From the NCBI GenBank assembly GCA_964443075.1, contig CAYUCB010000001.1, forward strand, positions 32,315-96,314: a DNA stretch of 64,000 nt, read 5' to 3'. Origin of the DNA: DSQQ01 sp964443075. Lineage in GTDB: Bacteria; Chloroflexota; Anaerolineae; 4572-78; J111. Numbering within the stretch: the first letter of the stretch is position 1; every line of letters starts with the position of its first letter. The translations under genes were made by a program, and so were the position numbers. The notes beneath the pieces were generated by a model. The model did no database searches and was not told where the DNA came from. It saw nothing but the letters and a program-made list of their open reading frames with translations. Of this stretch, positions 9,521 to 17,217 are shown piece by piece.

Positions 9521-10258
9521 ATGGCTGACCTGCTGACCGCCAAAGATTTACAAGAGTTGCTTCAGATAGACCGTTCAACCATTTACCGGATGGCTGAAGA
9601 TGGTCGGCTGCCCGCCATTAAGGTGGGCAAACAGTGGCGTTTTCCCGCCGACCAGATAGACCGCTGGCTAAAAAATCAAGCGGCTGCGCCCGCTCCTGCC
9701 ACACCTACGCCTGCCCCGCCCTCTAAAAATGGGTTTGCCAGTTTACTGCCCCAGCAATGTGTCCAACTTATTCAAGATACTTATGCCGATGCCCTGGAGG
9801 TGATGTTGGTAATTACCGACCTTGAAGGCCGGCCGGTCACCCAGGTAAGCAACCCCTGCGGCCTGTTTAAAGTGGTTAATCAAGAGGCCGGTGCTCTGCA
9901 AAAATGCCTTGATAGCTGGTATCAACTGGGCCAGGCTATTGACCTTGAACCCAAATTTACCCCCAGCCATTTAGGGCTGCTCTGCGCCCGCTCGCTGGTG
10001 CGGGTAGGCACTGAATTAAAAGGGATGGTGATTATGGGTGGCATTGCCCCCGAAAATTGGCCGCCTTCCCCGGAGCAGATTCAAACCATTGCCGCCGAAT
10101 TTGGCGTTAGCCCGGAAGTGATGTCGGCGCACCTGGATGAAGTGTATCACTTGGATGACTCTAACCGGGCCAAAGTGCTCTCGCTCATGCAGCGCATCGC
10201 CGATGTGGTGGCCCATATCATTAATGAGCGTCATCAGTTGCAAAACAATGCCCGGTAA
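9521..10258 (+). CDS. Excisionase-type HTH regulator with PocR sensory domain
   Basis: Residues 1-50 are a MerR/excisionase-like helix-turn-helix (LLTAKDLQELLQIDRSTIYRM, then LPAIKVGKQWRFP). A Pro/Ala linker (55-70) leads to a PocR domain at about 80-240 with three cysteines C113, C129 and C155 in the order typical of that domain. PocR domains sense small molecules and are often redox- or metal-related. The gene precedes the sulfide oxidoreductase cluster with the same orientation, so it is the likely local regulator. Three palindromes lie directly upstream. The ligand is unknown. Confidence 0.85.
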   Translation: MADLLTAKDLQELLQIDRSTIYRMAEDGRLPAIKVGKQWRFPADQIDRWLKNQAAAPAPATPTPAPPSKNGFASLLPQQCVQLIQDTYADALEVMLVITDLEGRPVTQVSNPCGLFKVVNQEAGALQKCLDSWYQLGQAIDLEPKFTPSHLGLLCARSLVRVGTELKGMVIMGGIAPENWPPSPEQIQTIAAEFGVSPEVMSAHLDEVYHLDDSNRAKVLSLMQRIADVVAHIINERHQLQNNAR

Positions 10259-10322
10259 GTGAAATGTAATCAGTGAAAAGTAATCAGTTAAACTGTTCAC
10301 TGACCACTTTTCACTATAATTA
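10254..10322. repeat. STRR-like hairpin repeat
   Basis: Units such as AGTGAAATGTAATC and AGTGAAAAGTAATC, then the opposing arm TGTTCACTGACCACTTTTCACT, make a possible hairpin between the regulator and the oxidoreductase gene. Confidence 0.65.
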
Positions 10323-10336
10323 AGGAGTTTACCCCT

Positions 10337-11572
10337 ATGAAAAATTTAGTAGTTCTCGGCGCCGGGACCGCCGGCACCATGGTGGTTAACAAACTCAGCC
10401 ACGAACTGGACATGACTGAGTGGAAGGTTACTATCGTTGACCAGCATGAAACTCATTATTACCAGCCTGGTTTCCTCTTTATCCCCTTTGGTATTTACGG
10501 TCCCAACGATGTGGTCAAACCCAAGCGCGATTTCATCCCCGCCGGGGTAGAAATGATTGTTTCTGAAATTGTGCAAATTGAGCCGGAACAGAACCGGGTG
10601 CGGCTGGCTAAAGATAACCGCTCGCTTAACTATGATTTTCTGGTCATCGCCACCGGCACCCATCCCCGGCCCGATCAAACCCCCGGCCTGACCGAGGGCG
10701 AATGGCGCAAATCTATCCACGATTTTTACACCTTTGAAGGCGCGGTAGCTCTGGCCAAACATTTGCGCACCTGGCCCGGCGGCCGCCTGGTGGTCAACAT
10801 TATGGAAATGCCCTTTAAATGCCCCGTCGCCCCGCTGGAATTTCTCTTTCTGGCCGACTCGCACTTTCACAAATTAGGTATCCGCGACAAGGTTGACCTG
10901 ACTCTGGTGACACCCTTACCTGGCGCTTTTACCAAGCCCCTGGCGGCCAAACTGCTGGGCAATATGCTCGATGAAAAGAACATCAAAGTGGTGCCTGAGT
11001 TTATGGTAGAACACGTTGACCCGGAGCAAAAACTACTGGTGGCCTACGACGAAACCGAAGTGCCCTATGACCTGCTGGTGACGGTGCCGGTGAACATGGG
11101 CGCCGAAGTGATTGAGCGTTCTGGCCTGGGCGACGAACTCAACCACGTGCCGGTAGACAAACACACCTTCCTTTCCACCCAATATGATAACATCTTTGCT
11201 CTGGGCGATGCGGCCAACCTGCCCACCTCTAAAGCCGGCTCGGTGGCCCACTTTGCCGTTGAAATCTTTACCGAAAACTTCTTGCGCTACCTTGACGGCC
11301 AGGTTATGACCGGTCAGTTTGATGGTCACGCCAACTGCTACATTGAATCTGGTTTTGGCAAAGGTATTTTGATTGATTTTAACTACGATGTCGAACCGCT
11401 GCCGGGCAAATTCCCCCTGCCGGGCATTGGCCCCTTCTCCTTGCTGCAAGAATCAGAAATGAACCACTGGGGCAAAATGATGTTCCGCTGGATTTACTGG
11501 AATATTCTGCTCAAAGGCAAAGAAATGCCCATCCCCGCCCATATGATGATGGCCGGCAAATGGCAAAACTAG
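10337..11572 (+). CDS. Sulfide:quinone oxidoreductase-like flavoprotein
   Basis: A 411-residue FAD protein with an N-terminal GAGTAG dinucleotide fold, YQPGFLFIPFG after the first strand, the ATGTHPRPD segment and the NIFALGDAANLP FAD-binding motif. Two cysteines match the SQR redox pair: C162 in FKCPVAPLE and C334 in ANCYIESG. The third cysteine of type I enzymes, near residue 125, is absent. SQRs oxidise sulfide at the membrane surface and pass electrons to quinone; the C-terminal amphipathic region (MMFRWIYWNILL) suits membrane contact. It is followed after 10 bases by DUF1641, then TusE- and DsrE-type genes, which supports sulfur chemistry. Confidence 0.85.
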   Translation: MKNLVVLGAGTAGTMVVNKLSHELDMTEWKVTIVDQHETHYYQPGFLFIPFGIYGPNDVVKPKRDFIPAGVEMIVSEIVQIEPEQNRVRLAKDNRSLNYDFLVIATGTHPRPDQTPGLTEGEWRKSIHDFYTFEGAVALAKHLRTWPGGRLVVNIMEMPFKCPVAPLEFLFLADSHFHKLGIRDKVDLTLVTPLPGAFTKPLAAKLLGNMLDEKNIKVVPEFMVEHVDPEQKLLVAYDETEVPYDLLVTVPVNMGAEVIERSGLGDELNHVPVDKHTFLSTQYDNIFALGDAANLPTSKAGSVAHFAVEIFTENFLRYLDGQVMTGQFDGHANCYIESGFGKGILIDFNYDVEPLPGKFPLPGIGPFSLLQESEMNHWGKMMFRWIYWNILLKGKEMPIPAHMMMAGKWQN

Positions 11573-11582
11573 GAGGCATCTG

Positions 11583-12260
11583 ATGGAACAACTCCTCAGC
11601 CCGGATCAAACCCTGTTGGAATTAAACCAGAAGCTCGACAAGCTGGCCGTGCAGGTTGAATTTTTAACCGAAGAAGCCCTGCGTCAAAAGCGCCGCCAGC
11701 AAGAGTGGGATGAACTTAAAGATGACTTGATTCCAATTGGCAGTGAAGCTTTTCGCCTGACGGTAGAACAGCTTAACGAAGTAGAGCAGTACGCCCAGTT
11801 AGAAGACGTGCTGCGGCTGGCCAAGCGGTTATTACGCAACACTCGCAACCTGGAACTCATGCTGGACCAATTAGAAAGCATGGCCGAGTTGGTGCAGAAT
11901 GTCAGTCCGCTCTCACGCGATGCCTTTATGACCTTGATGTATCGCCTCAACGAGATGGAGCAAAAAGGTTACTTTGTTTTCTTGCAAGGTGGGCTGGATA
12001 TTGCCGACCGGGTAGTAACCTCTTTTAGCCAGGATGATGTGCGCCAGTTGGGCGATAACATCGTGCTCATCCTGCAAACCGTTAAAGAGATGACCCAGCC
12101 CCAAATTATGGAAATGCTGCGCCACACCGCCCAGGCGGTTAACGAAGAAGAACCGGTGGATACCTCATTACTGGGAATTGTGCGCCAGTTAAACGATCCC
12201 TCGGTGAAAAAGGGACTGGCTAAAACCCTGCAAGTCTTAAAATCAGTGGGAAATAATTGA
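11583..12260 (+). CDS. DUF1641 protein
   Basis: The 225-residue, mainly helical product ends with the DUF1641 signature (LLGIVRQLNDPSVKKGLAKTLQVLKS split over the last 40 residues). The N-terminal 40 residues are coiled coil. DUF1641 proteins are commonly encoded next to SQR-like or formate dehydrogenase-like proteins, but no biochemical activity is known to me. It follows the SQR-like gene with a good ribosome site (AGGAGG) and likely works with it. Confidence 0.85.
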   Translation: MEQLLSPDQTLLELNQKLDKLAVQVEFLTEEALRQKRRQQEWDELKDDLIPIGSEAFRLTVEQLNEVEQYAQLEDVLRLAKRLLRNTRNLELMLDQLESMAELVQNVSPLSRDAFMTLMYRLNEMEQKGYFVFLQGGLDIADRVVTSFSQDDVRQLGDNIVLILQTVKEMTQPQIMEMLRHTAQAVNEEEPVDTSLLGIVRQLNDPSVKKGLAKTLQVLKSVGNN

Positions 12261-12324
12261 GAGACGGCTGTCCGTCTCCGGCTGAATAAAAAATATAAAC
12301 AAAGCTACAAAAGGAGCTATATCT

Positions 12325-12642
12325 ATGTCAACCCGAGAAATTGCTGGTAAAACTGTTGAATTTGATGGCGAGGGCTTTCTGGTTAACCCAACGGATTGGA
12401 CTAAAGACATCGCCCTGGCCCTGGCCGAGGATGAGGGTCTGGCCCAACTCAACCCCGATCACTGGAAAGTGATTGATTTCTGCCGCGCCGATTACCAGAA
12501 GCAAGGCGAAGCGCCCACCCTGCGGCGTATCACCAAAGAAGGCGGCGTTTCTACCAAAGAGCTGTACACCCTCTTTCCCAAAGGGCCGGCCAAAAAAGTC
12601 GCCCGTATTGCCGGTTTGCACAAACCCACCGGCTGTATCTAA
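12325..12642 (+). CDS. TusE/DsrC-family sulfur carrier
   Basis: The 105-residue protein matches DsrC/TusE along its length (TREIAGKTVEFDGEGFLVNPTDW, VIDFCRADYQKQG, LYTLFPKGPAKKVARIAGL, C-terminal KPTGCI). The penultimate cysteine (CysA) is present. The second cysteine of true DsrC, ten residues earlier, is alanine (KKVARIAG), which places it with TusE-type sulfur acceptors, not with DsrC of sulfite reductases. No dsrAB is in the window. It probably accepts persulfide from the DsrE-like protein or the SQR product. Confidence 0.9.
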   Translation: MSTREIAGKTVEFDGEGFLVNPTDWTKDIALALAEDEGLAQLNPDHWKVIDFCRADYQKQGEAPTLRRITKEGGVSTKELYTLFPKGPAKKVARIAGLHKPTGCI

Positions 12643-12711
12643 ATAGAACAGGTAACAAAGTAGCACGCCCTTCGGCGCACCCGAAGGGGTGAGGTAGCAT
12701 TATCATCTTTA

Positions 12712-12746
12712 TTCGACGGTCGGCGGTCTGCCGTCGGCGGTCTATT
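12712..12746. repeat. STRR-like heptamer tract
   Basis: CGGTCGG, CGGTCTG, CCGTCGG and CGGTCTA follow one another just before the DsrE2-like gene. A separate hairpin CCCTTCGG/CCGAAGGG sits at 12668-12688. Confidence 0.6.
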
Positions 12747-12764
12747 TACAAGGGAGATTAACTA

Positions 12765-13238
12765 ATGGCTGACAATAACGGCACGCGCAAACTTTCTATC
12801 ATTTGCTCTAAAGGCACCCTGGATATGGCTTACCCTGGTCTGATTCTGGCTAACGCCGCCCTGATGGAAGGCATTGATGTTAATGTATTTTTCACCTTTT
12901 GGGGCCTGGATATGGTTAACAAAAAGAAGATGACCCACCTTAAGGCCACCCCGCTGGGCAACCCCAGCATGGGCATGCCCAACATTGTGAGTATTTTGCC
13001 GGGCGTGACCAGCATGGCCACTAGCATGATGAAAAAAGAGATTGAAAAGCTCGACTTTCCGCCGGTGGATGAATTCTTGGAAATGATTCACGATGCCGGC
13101 GGTCACCTGTACGGCTGCCGCATGGCTATGGACATGATGAAACTCACCAAAGACGACCTGTGCACCGAGGTTGATGAGGTCATCGGGGCCATGGAATTTA
13201 TGGAAATCAGCGACGGCGGGCAGATTATCTTTATTTAG
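12765..13238 (+). CDS. DsrE2-family sulfurtransferase-like protein
   Basis: This 157-residue protein has the DsrE/DsrF/DrsH fold pattern: SIICSKGTLDMAYPGLILANAALMEGIDVNVFFTF (in segments), a GLDMVNKKKM motif, and the conserved cysteine in LYGCRMAMDMM. That cysteine is the presumed persulfide carrier of DsrE2. Members are membrane-near sulfur transferases that pass sulfur between rhodanese, TusA and oxidation enzymes. It is last in the sulfur operon and a terminator follows within 20 bases. Confidence 0.88.
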   Translation: MADNNGTRKLSIICSKGTLDMAYPGLILANAALMEGIDVNVFFTFWGLDMVNKKKMTHLKATPLGNPSMGMPNIVSILPGVTSMATSMMKKEIEKLDFPPVDEFLEMIHDAGGHLYGCRMAMDMMKLTKDDLCTEVDEVIGAMEFMEISDGGQIIFI

Positions 13239-13257
13239 GCTTCCCCCCTTCTTCTTA

Positions 13258-13297
13258 AAACAAAAACGGCCAGAACTGATCTGGCCGTTTTTGTTTG
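13258..13297. terminator. Bidirectional Rho-independent terminator
   Basis: AAACAAAAACGGCCAG and CTGGCCGTTTTTGTTT form a long stem with a 7-base loop between two convergent genes, with T runs on both strands. Confidence 0.9.
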
Positions 13298-13311
13298 GAG
13301 AAGCAAACAAA

Positions 13312-13626
13312 TTACTCGTAATGATAACGCGCCTGGATAAAATCCACTCGGTCGCCGCTGACTACATAAACCAGGCGATGTTCCTGACTAATCCGGCGCG
13401 ACCAAATACCGGCCCCCAAATATTTGAGAGGTTCAGGCTTGCCGAGGCCGCTAAACGGCTCACGCATAACCTCTTCAACCAGGGTTAAGATACGCAAGGC
13501 AGTGCGCCGGTCCGTTTCAACCCAATAGCGCAAATCTTCTCTAAATTCAGGCTGAAAGACAGCGACACGTTGAACTGGCGGGTCATTTGGCCGAGTCAAG
13601 GCCAACCTCACGGCGCAATTCGGCAA
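13312..13626 (-). CDS. yoeB: YoeB/Txe-family mRNA interferase toxin
   Basis: The C-terminal 70 residues carry the YoeB pattern GLGKPEPLKYLGAGIWSRRI, then QEHRLVYVV and QARYHYE. The active residues of YoeB (Glu in KPEPLK, Arg in EHRLVY, C-terminal His in RYHY) are all visible. YoeB cuts mRNA at the ribosomal A site. The start is uncertain: the open frame begins inside the antitoxin gene and a TTG or GTG near 13600 is equally possible, giving about 95 residues. It is translated in overlap with yefM. Confidence 0.85.
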   Translation of the reverse strand: MPNCAVRLALTRPNDPPVQRVAVFQPEFREDLRYWVETDRRTALRILTLVEEVMREPFSGLGKPEPLKYLGAGIWSRRISQEHRLVYVVSGDRVDFIQARYHYE

Positions 13627-13870
13627 TGGTTTGGGGTGAGATGACTTGCTCTGATACGCGCGTCAGGGCCGTAAATAGCCGTTGCGCATTGGCCGGTGAG
13701 CGCAGCAGGTGGGCCGTTTCTAACAGCCCAGATAACTCATCGGCGGCAATTAACGCCACTGACTCGCCGCTGCGACGGGTGATAATCACCACTTCTCTAT
13801 CCTCAGTAACCTGATCAAACAGGTGAGCCAGATTTGAGCGAGCCTGAGTGTAAGTTGTTTGGATGGTCAT
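13583..13870 (-). CDS. yefM: YefM-family antitoxin
   Basis: The 95-residue product from the ATG at 13870 (MTIQTTYTQARSNLAHLFDQV) has the Phd/YefM N-terminal fold with VVIITRRSGESVALI and a helical C-terminus that would neutralise YoeB. An inverted TGTACA operator lies at the promoter, as known for yefM-yoeB of E. coli. An in-frame upstream start (13903) would put coding sequence over the operator and is less likely. Confidence 0.88.
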   Translation of the reverse strand: MTIQTTYTQARSNLAHLFDQVTEDREVVIITRRSGESVALIAADELSGLLETAHLLRSPANAQRLFTALTRVSEQVISPQTIAELRREVGLDSAK

Positions 13871-13881
13871 AATTTTACCCG

Positions 13882-13907
13882 AATGTACAGACTTACTGTA
13901 CATTATA
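13882..13907 (-). promoter_or_regulatory. yefM-yoeB promoter/operator
   Basis: AATGTACA (13882-13889) and TGTACATT (13897-13904) form a perfect inverted repeat with a 7-base spacer, overlapping a minus-strand -10 box TATAAT (13902-13907). TGTACA motifs are the known YefM recognition element. Confidence 0.8.
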
Positions 13908-13991
13908 GCCGAAAGCCTCTAACCTGGCAAGAATTGATTTAAAAAGAGCAGACCCTAAAGGTTTCATTTAGGGTCTTCGATTTAAAGATAA

Positions 13992-14022
13992 AAAGTGTGA
14001 CGATTTAAACCTGTCACACTTT
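13992..14022 (-). terminator. Terminator of tRNA operon
   Basis: AAAGTGTGAC and GTCACACTTT pair over 10 bases; on the minus strand a T run follows. A second hairpin (GACCCTAAA/TTTAGGGTC, 13951-13975) lies beyond it. Confidence 0.8.
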
Positions 14023-14030
14023 AGCGTAAG

Positions 14031-14103
14031 GGTGGCTGAAGGGGCTCGAACCCTTAGCCTTCTGGGCCACAACCAGATGCTCCACCATTGAGCTACAGCC
14101 ACC
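14031..14103 (-). tRNA. tRNA-His (GTG)
   Basis: Full cloverleaf on the minus strand. The acceptor stem has the extra G-1 paired with C73 (GGTGGCTG/CAGCCACC), diagnostic of tRNA-His. The anticodon loop TTGTGGC gives GTG. It is last of three tRNAs in one unit. Confidence 0.95.
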
Positions 14104-14118
14104 ATAAGCCTGCGGCGA

Positions 14119-14191
14119 TGCCGCATACGGGATTCGAACCCGTGTTACCGCCTTGAGAGGGCGGCGTCCTGGGCCACTAGACGAATGCGGC
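14119..14191 (-). tRNA. tRNA-Glu (CTC)
   Basis: Acceptor GCCGCAT/ATGCGGC, anticodon stem CCGCC/GGCGG with loop CTCTCAA, giving anticodon CTC. T arm GGGTTCGAATCC. CCA is not encoded. Confidence 0.93.
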
Positions 14192-14207
14192 CAATTGCTT
14201 GAGGCAG

Positions 14208-14291
<84 letters not shown>

Positions 14292-14379
14292 TCGTCCATC
14301 AGTTTTTAAGCGCGTTACCGCGCACCGCAATTGACGGGGGCTATTTTACCTCAACTCGCCCTACCCGTCAATTCCTACC

Positions 14380-14445
14380 GCTTCATAAAGAAGCGAAGAG
14401 GCGACAAAACTCCTCGCGTCCTCGCCTCATCGCGTCCTCGTTTCA
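14380..14445. repeat. STRR-like repeat
   Basis: GAAGCGAAGAGGCGAC followed by CTCGCGTCCTCGCCTCATCGCG units, between the tRNAs and the ABC ATPase gene end. Confidence 0.55.
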
Positions 14446-15210
14446 CCCCTCCACAATATCACCCTTTTGCAGTTCCAACTCGCGCAGGCGGCGCTGAATT
14501 TGCCCAATATCTTCGGTGCGGTTGCCGCCGTTGGTTAACTGGTCAACCAGTTGGCCGTCCATTAAAAATACAATCCGGTCGGCAAAACTGGCGGCAAAGG
14601 CGTCGTGCGTTACCATCACAATCGTCTGCCCCAGTTCATCGCACGAGTGGCGCAGCAGCCGTAAAATCTCGCTGCTGGTCTGGCTGTCGAGGTTGCCGGT
14701 TGGCTCATCGGCCAGCACCATATCGGGGTTGGTGACAAAAGCGCGGGCAATCGCCACCCGCTGCTGCTGCCCCCCGGAAAGCTGATCTGGTTTGTGGCTT
14801 TTGCGCTCGCTCAAGCCGACCATTTTTAGCACCCCCTCAATTCGCTCCTGGTGGGCCTTAAGGTTTTGCCCGTCAATCAGTAGGGGCAGGGCCACATTTT
14901 CTTCGGCGCTCAGGGTGGGCAGCAAGTTGAAAAATTGAAAGATAAAACCCACATTACGCCGCCGGATGAGCGTAACCTCGTTGTCATTCAACAGCGAAAG
15001 CTGCCGTCCCCCCAGCTTTACCTCCCCCTCCGATGGCCCATCCAGCCCGCCCAGCAGGTGCAGCAAGGTGCTTTTACCACTGCCGCTTGGCCCCATAATG
15101 GCTACAAACTCGCCCCGCTCTACCGTAAAATTCACCCCGGCCAGCGCGTCAACCGTTACCTCGCCCATTTTGTAACGCTTTTTCAGGTTTGTTGTTTCCA
15201 GAATTGGCAT
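14443..15210 (-). CDS. ABC transporter ATPase, LolD/MacB-like
   Basis: The 255 residues contain Walker A GPSGSGKST, Q-loop FQFFNLLP, signature LSGGQQQRVAIARA, Walker B MVLADEPTGNLD and the switch His in VTHDAF. The N-terminal ILETTNLKKRYKMGEVTVDAL pattern is that of FtsE/LolD/MacB export ATPases, which pair with FtsX-like permeases and export lipoproteins or peptides. No permease gene is adjacent: tRNAs lie downstream and a divergent ATPase upstream. The C-terminal 30 residues beyond the usual end (IGQIQRRLRELELQKG) are helical. Confidence 0.92.
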   Translation of the reverse strand: MPILETTNLKKRYKMGEVTVDALAGVNFTVERGEFVAIMGPSGSGKSTLLHLLGGLDGPSEGEVKLGGRQLSLLNDNEVTLIRRRNVGFIFQFFNLLPTLSAEENVALPLLIDGQNLKAHQERIEGVLKMVGLSERKSHKPDQLSGGQQQRVAIARAFVTNPDMVLADEPTGNLDSQTSSEILRLLRHSCDELGQTIVMVTHDAFAASFADRIVFLMDGQLVDQLTNGGNRTEDIGQIQRRLRELELQKGDIVEG

Positions 15211-15365
15211 ACACTTCTTTCTCTATGATATAATTACCATAAAATTTAGCCGGTTGGGAGATTGAAAGGGACTTACTCCACCCTAAAAATCTCCGTTCCT
15301 CAATCCTCTATTGAGCATACTTTCCGCAAAGTGACTTGTCAACAAGTTCGGGTAAAAACAAAGCC

Positions 15366-16364
15366 ATGAAAATTCAAATCAAATCACTTGAAGTAAAAAA
15401 TTGCGGGCCATTGCGTGATGTTGAGATTGATTTTACCACCAATGGCCTGCCCCGACCTGTTACCATTATCGGGGGAGCCAATGGGAGTGGCAAGACGACA
15501 ATCTTGGAATTAATTGTGGCCCTGGCCCATTTTTGGTTGCGTCATGATGTTTTATCTGAAGAAATAGATGAAGATTTGATACCTCCAGAAATGGGTATTT
15601 TGAGGCAGACAGAAGCCGCCAGAATAAACTTGTTGATTGATGGTGACGATTTTAGTATCATCTGGCAAAGATCCACCGGAAAAAGACATTGGAATAATAA
15701 AAATCAGATTTCTACAAAAAATAAAATCAAAAAATTTCTAAATGCCCTGAAGAAACAAACACAAAAAGAACCAGTTGAAACCATAGTCGGGGTGTCTCTC
15801 TCTCAGTTGCCACTTGATTTAGCCTCTATTCTATACTTTCCTCATTATCGCCGCATCCAACCAACGGCAAGTTCTAGCATAACTAAAGAAGACATCTCTT
15901 ATAAATGGGTCTATCGTTATGAGATAGTAAACTCATTTGCCGGTTCTCTTGATAGTTATTTTGTTTGGCTTGATTACGCTTATTCAACACAGTTCATAGC
16001 GGTTAAGCAATTTCTTAATGAAACTGTTTTAGTTAATAAAGCGATTGATAACGTAGATCGCTCTAAATTAGTCACCATGGTTAAATTAGCCAATGGCCAA
16101 ACCCACCGACTGGATGAACTTAGCTCTGGCGAACAAAACCTGCTCATTATCATGTTAGAACTTTGGCGGCGGTTGTTGCCCGGCAGTATCGTGCTCATTG
16201 ACGAAATCGAAAATAGCCTGCACCCTGCATTTCAACATCGCTTGGCCGAAGCTTTGCTTAAGTTGCAAGCAAAAGTGCCCTTCCAATTAATTGTAACTAC
16301 CCACGCCCCCAGTTTCTTGGATACGTTTGGGCCTGAGTCTACCCTTTTGCTAACGGAGTTTTAG
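15366..16364 (+). CDS. AriA-like AAA ATPase (PARIS-like pair)
   Basis: From the ATG at 15366 the product has 332 residues: an SMC/OLD-type start (IKSLEVKNCGPLRDVEIDF), Walker A GANGSGKTT (37-45), ABC-type signature LSSGEQN (252-258), Walker B IVLIDE (275-280) and a switch His in TTHAPSF (313). The next gene, one base away, encodes a DUF4435 protein. ATPase plus DUF4435 is the composition of PARIS (AriA/AriB), a phage defence system where AriA senses a phage protein and releases a toxic AriB nuclease. This ATPase is shorter than characterised AriA as I recall it, so I call it PARIS-like only. Confidence 0.8.
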   Translation: MKIQIKSLEVKNCGPLRDVEIDFTTNGLPRPVTIIGGANGSGKTTILELIVALAHFWLRHDVLSEEIDEDLIPPEMGILRQTEAARINLLIDGDDFSIIWQRSTGKRHWNNKNQISTKNKIKKFLNALKKQTQKEPVETIVGVSLSQLPLDLASILYFPHYRRIQPTASSSITKEDISYKWVYRYEIVNSFAGSLDSYFVWLDYAYSTQFIAVKQFLNETVLVNKAIDNVDRSKLVTMVKLANGQTHRLDELSSGEQNLLIIMLELWRRLLPGSIVLIDEIENSLHPAFQHRLAEALLKLQAKVPFQLIVTTHAPSFLDTFGPESTLLLTEF

Positions 16365-16365
16365 C

Positions 16366-17217
16366 ATGACCACCCGCAAAATTAAACCTCTGCCGGTTGA
16401 TTTGACCTGGATACTTTTTGACTTGGGGCCGCGCAAACTTGTGTTGGTTGAAGGGGCTGATGATGTTGAGGTTTTTCAAATATGGTATCGGGACCGCCGG
16501 AGTCAAATAGAATTTTATGCGGCGGAAGGGTACTCCAGTGTTGAGGTATTTTTAACGGAAATACTCAACTATAGTTCCACCCGGCAAGCCTATGGCTTTA
16601 TTGATCGAGATTTTCGTAGTGAAGCCGAAGTTGAGGCGCAATTAGCTAATCCTGAAACGCGCCTTTTTATCTTGCGTCGTTACGCCTTGGAGAACTATTT
16701 ATTAGACCCAAGAGCTGTATTTGAAGAATTAAGCCTCTTATACCCCGGTCAAAATTTACAAATTACCGATGTATCAGATATGACTCGTGATTTGCTTAAT
16801 CTGTGCTCTCAACTCAAACCTATTATGGCGGCCAACTGGGTTTTTTGGGATGAAAATCTTGTCAGAGATACCAACCGTATCAACTATTTTTCGATAGGCT
16901 TTCCAACCAATAACCGGCTTTTGTTAATCCAAGAAATGGCTAAAAAGTTAGAGTGGGTGGAAGCAGAGGCCGAACGCGGTATTTTAGAGAAAGAGACTTT
17001 TTTAGAAACCGCATTAGCTCATCTGGATTCTGCCTACTGCTACATTGATGGAAAACGATTACTAAGGTTATTGGGACAAACGTATCATATTCCTCATTTG
17101 GGCCATTTCCGTCGCCTCTTGGCTCGAACTACCCAGCAATTTGAATTGCCCCCCGACATTCAGACGATTGTTGAAAAACGTATCCTCGGTCGAGGCGGCG
17201 AAGAGCAAGCCTTGTGA
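16366..17217 (+). CDS. DUF4435 protein, AriB-like Toprim effector
   Basis: The 283-residue product has Toprim-like acidic motifs: VLVEGADDVEVF with E29, then GFIDRDF with D80 and D82, and the DUF4435 hallmark RRYALENYLLDP (104-115). In PARIS the DUF4435 partner AriB is a Toprim nuclease that cleaves tRNA once freed from AriA. Start ATG is 1 base after the ATPase stop; the following membrane-protein gene overlaps its end by 4 bases. The pair therefore sits in one transcript with an unrelated-looking gene. Alternative: another Toprim-ATPase pair of the OLD class. Confidence 0.8.
   Translation: MTTRKIKPLPVDLTWILFDLGPRKLVLVEGADDVEVFQIWYRDRRSQIEFYAAEGYSSVEVFLTEILNYSSTRQAYGFIDRDFRSEAEVEAQLANPETRLFILRRYALENYLLDPRAVFEELSLLYPGQNLQITDVSDMTRDLLNLCSQLKPIMAANWVFWDENLVRDTNRINYFSIGFPTNNRLLLIQEMAKKLEWVEAEAERGILEKETFLETALAHLDSAYCYIDGKRLLRLLGQTYHIPHLGHFRRLLARTTQQFELPPDIQTIVEKRILGRGGEEQAL

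Noticed and set aside
12325..13238. Dissimilatory sulfite reductase pathway
   Set aside because: DsrC lacks its second Cys and no dsrAB or dsrMK gene is in the window; only a sulfur relay is supported.
13951..13975. Hairpin GACCCTAAA/TTTAGGGTC as part of a tRNA
   Set aside because: It lies outside the tRNA-His boundaries and has no tRNA arms; it is an extra hairpin after the terminator.
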